Made by a program: the position numbers and the translations under genes. A model generated the notes under the pieces. The model worked only from the letters and a program-made list of their open reading frames with translations. It was not told the DNA's origin and ran no database searches. Below, piece after piece: positions 5,860-6,828 of a DNA stretch of 6,828 bases. How positions within the stretch are numbered: the first letter of the stretch is position 1; each line of letters starts with the position of its first letter. Source of the stretch: Treponema sp. UBA2869 (GTDB lineage: Bacteria > Spirochaetota > Spirochaetia > Treponematales > Treponemataceae); assembly GCA_002350445.1 (NCBI GenBank), contig DEEV01000067.1, forward strand, positions 1 to 6,828, given 5' to 3'.

Positions 5860-6828
5860 TTAATTTACCTTTCGTTCGACAAAGCGGTTCATGCACAAAA
5901 ATGATGCGGAAGAATAATTTATATAAAAATAGATAAAATCGCCTGTATGATACTGTTTTTTTGATTCTGTAACATCGGCAACGGTAAAGTCAAAGGTTTG
6001 TCCAACTATTACTATGGCTTTATCTTCAGAAAAAAGATCTGACTGTGGAGCTGCAAGAATTCCAAAGTCCAGCACGGCACAAATGCGTTTTCCAGAAGGG
6101 CGCGGAAGTGAATACTGCCCAAGCGCGTTCAGCCCGTCATTTTTCTGTTCAGGTATTTCTTTTTCCTGAATTTCTATTATTTCTGCCGCAAACTTAAATA
6201 CGTCATTATTAAGTCCTTTTATTTCTGCACCCTTAGATGAATTGTAACCAAAAAAGATTCCTTCACCGCAGCGTACTTCCGAAATAAAGACATCTTTTTG
6301 TTTTTGAATTTTTCCTGATTCAAGCAAATCATGCATTACTGTTCCACCGACAGATACAAACGGCTTTTTAAGATTCCTGATTTTTTGAATATAAAGAGCA
6401 GTTTCACAAAGCATATGAAGGCTCTGAATGTCGGGCATTTTGCCGGAGAGGCAGGCAAAGTTTGCAGAAACTCCCAAAATCGGCAGGTCGCAGTATTTTT
6501 CCGTCAATTTTTTTATATCATTTTGAAACAGACCGTCTTTGTAATCTCCACATTCCATTATCAAAACTATCTGTGGTCTAAATTCGTCCGGGATTTTTTT
6601 TATTTCCTTAAGGCAGGCTTCATCCGAAAGGTAAAATCGGACAGGTTTTTGCTTAGGAATTTTCTGCCCCAACGCTTTTTGAGCCTGCGCAAATTTACCA
6701 TAATCTTTTATATCAGAAACTCGTGTTTTAATAACGCAGCACTGCAATTTTTTACGCTGCTCATCTGAAAACTGCTCAAAATTTTTTATATTACTGTCAG
6801 AAAAAGTATCTGCGCCTTGTTTTACAAG
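5860..6828 (-). CDS. PLP-dependent ornithine/alanine racemase-family enzyme, N-terminus beyond window
   Basis: The reading frame is open to the right edge; 322 residues are visible and roughly 60 N-terminal residues, including the PLP-binding lysine strand, are expected to lie outside. Numbering from the first visible residue, family landmarks are GADTFSDSNIKN (5-16, cf. ADSRIxN), MECGDYKDGL (91-100), GVSANFACLSGKMPD (119-133), SEVRCGEGIFFG (183-194), the LNNDVFKFAAEIIE region (206-219), ALGQYSL (235-241) and the C-terminal barrel ending in NYSSASFLCMNRFVERK. These match the alanine-racemase N-terminal fold group that includes ornithine racemase, which interconverts L- and D-amino acids in the cytoplasm, for use in peptidoglycan or amino-acid fermentation. 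The usual GGNSS-like phosphate-binding stretch reads VGGTVMHD (160-167), so substrate or even activity may differ. An in-frame TTG at 6747 is not the true start because homology continues upstream of it. No terminator follows before the methyltransferase gene. Confidence 0.82.
   Translation of the reverse strand, partial: LVKQGADTFSDSNIKNFEQFSDEQRKKLQCCVIKTRVSDIKDYGKFAQAQKALGQKIPKQKPVRFYLSDEACLKEIKKIPDEFRPQIVLIMECGDYKDGLFQNDIKKLTEKYCDLPILGVSANFACLSGKMPDIQSLHMLCETALYIQKIRNLKKPFVSVGGTVMHDLLESGKIQKQKDVFISEVRCGEGIFFGYNSSKGAEIKGLNNDVFKFAAEIIEIQEKEIPEQKNDGLNALGQYSLPRPSGKRICAVLDFGILAAPQSDLFSEDKAIVIVGQTFDFTVADVTESKKQYHTGDFIYFYINYSSASFLCMNRFVERKVN

Noticed and set aside
6745..6747. TTG as the start of the racemase-family gene
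   Set aside because: The frame stays open to the window edge and the upstream residues (GADTFSDSNIKN) match a conserved family segment, so the gene is truncated by the window, not started there.

Overview
The window looks like chromosome from a host-associated Treponema or close spirochaete relative. This rests on low G+C, a prolyl-tRNA synthetase of bacterial type, a Rpn-family PD-(D/E)XK protein of the kind found in many copies in gut and oral treponemes, and a single-pass GerMN protein. The genus is inferred from protein character, not from a marker gene.

Layout. Positions 1-927 hold a self-contained minus-strand cassette: an Rpn-family nuclease gene with its own extended -10 promoter, a textbook Shine-Dalgarno (SD) sequence, and a hairpin terminator that starts at its stop codon. 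Inside this gene a second GGAGG sits 9 nt ahead of an in-frame ATG (codon 228). It could express the last 58 residues as a separate small protein, the arrangement known for the E. coli Rpn toxin and its intragenic antitoxin. Positions 928-1162 are a divergent, very A+T-rich intergenic region with repeated TGATAAAAAA blocks. Positions 1163-2029 (plus strand) encode a membrane-anchored GerMN-domain protein.

From 2026 to the right edge every gene lies on the minus strand. In transcription order they are a PLP-dependent ornithine/alanine racemase-family enzyme (N-terminus beyond the window), a small SAM-dependent methyltransferase, proS, and a secreted protein of unknown function. The methyltransferase and proS each have a plausible promoter whose -10 box ends only 8-9 nt before the start codon, so their mRNAs may be leaderless or nearly so. 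The secreted protein gene follows proS by 20 nt and is probably co-transcribed. Its stop codon overlaps the GerMN stop by 4 bp in convergent orientation.

The genes do not form one pathway. They combine housekeeping translation (proS), amino-acid or cell-wall metabolism (racemase), two envelope proteins (GerMN and the secreted protein) and an accessory nuclease cassette. The most interesting signals are the candidate gene-within-a-gene in rpn and the contrast between the SD-rich rpn cassette and its SD-poor, promoter-proximal neighbours.
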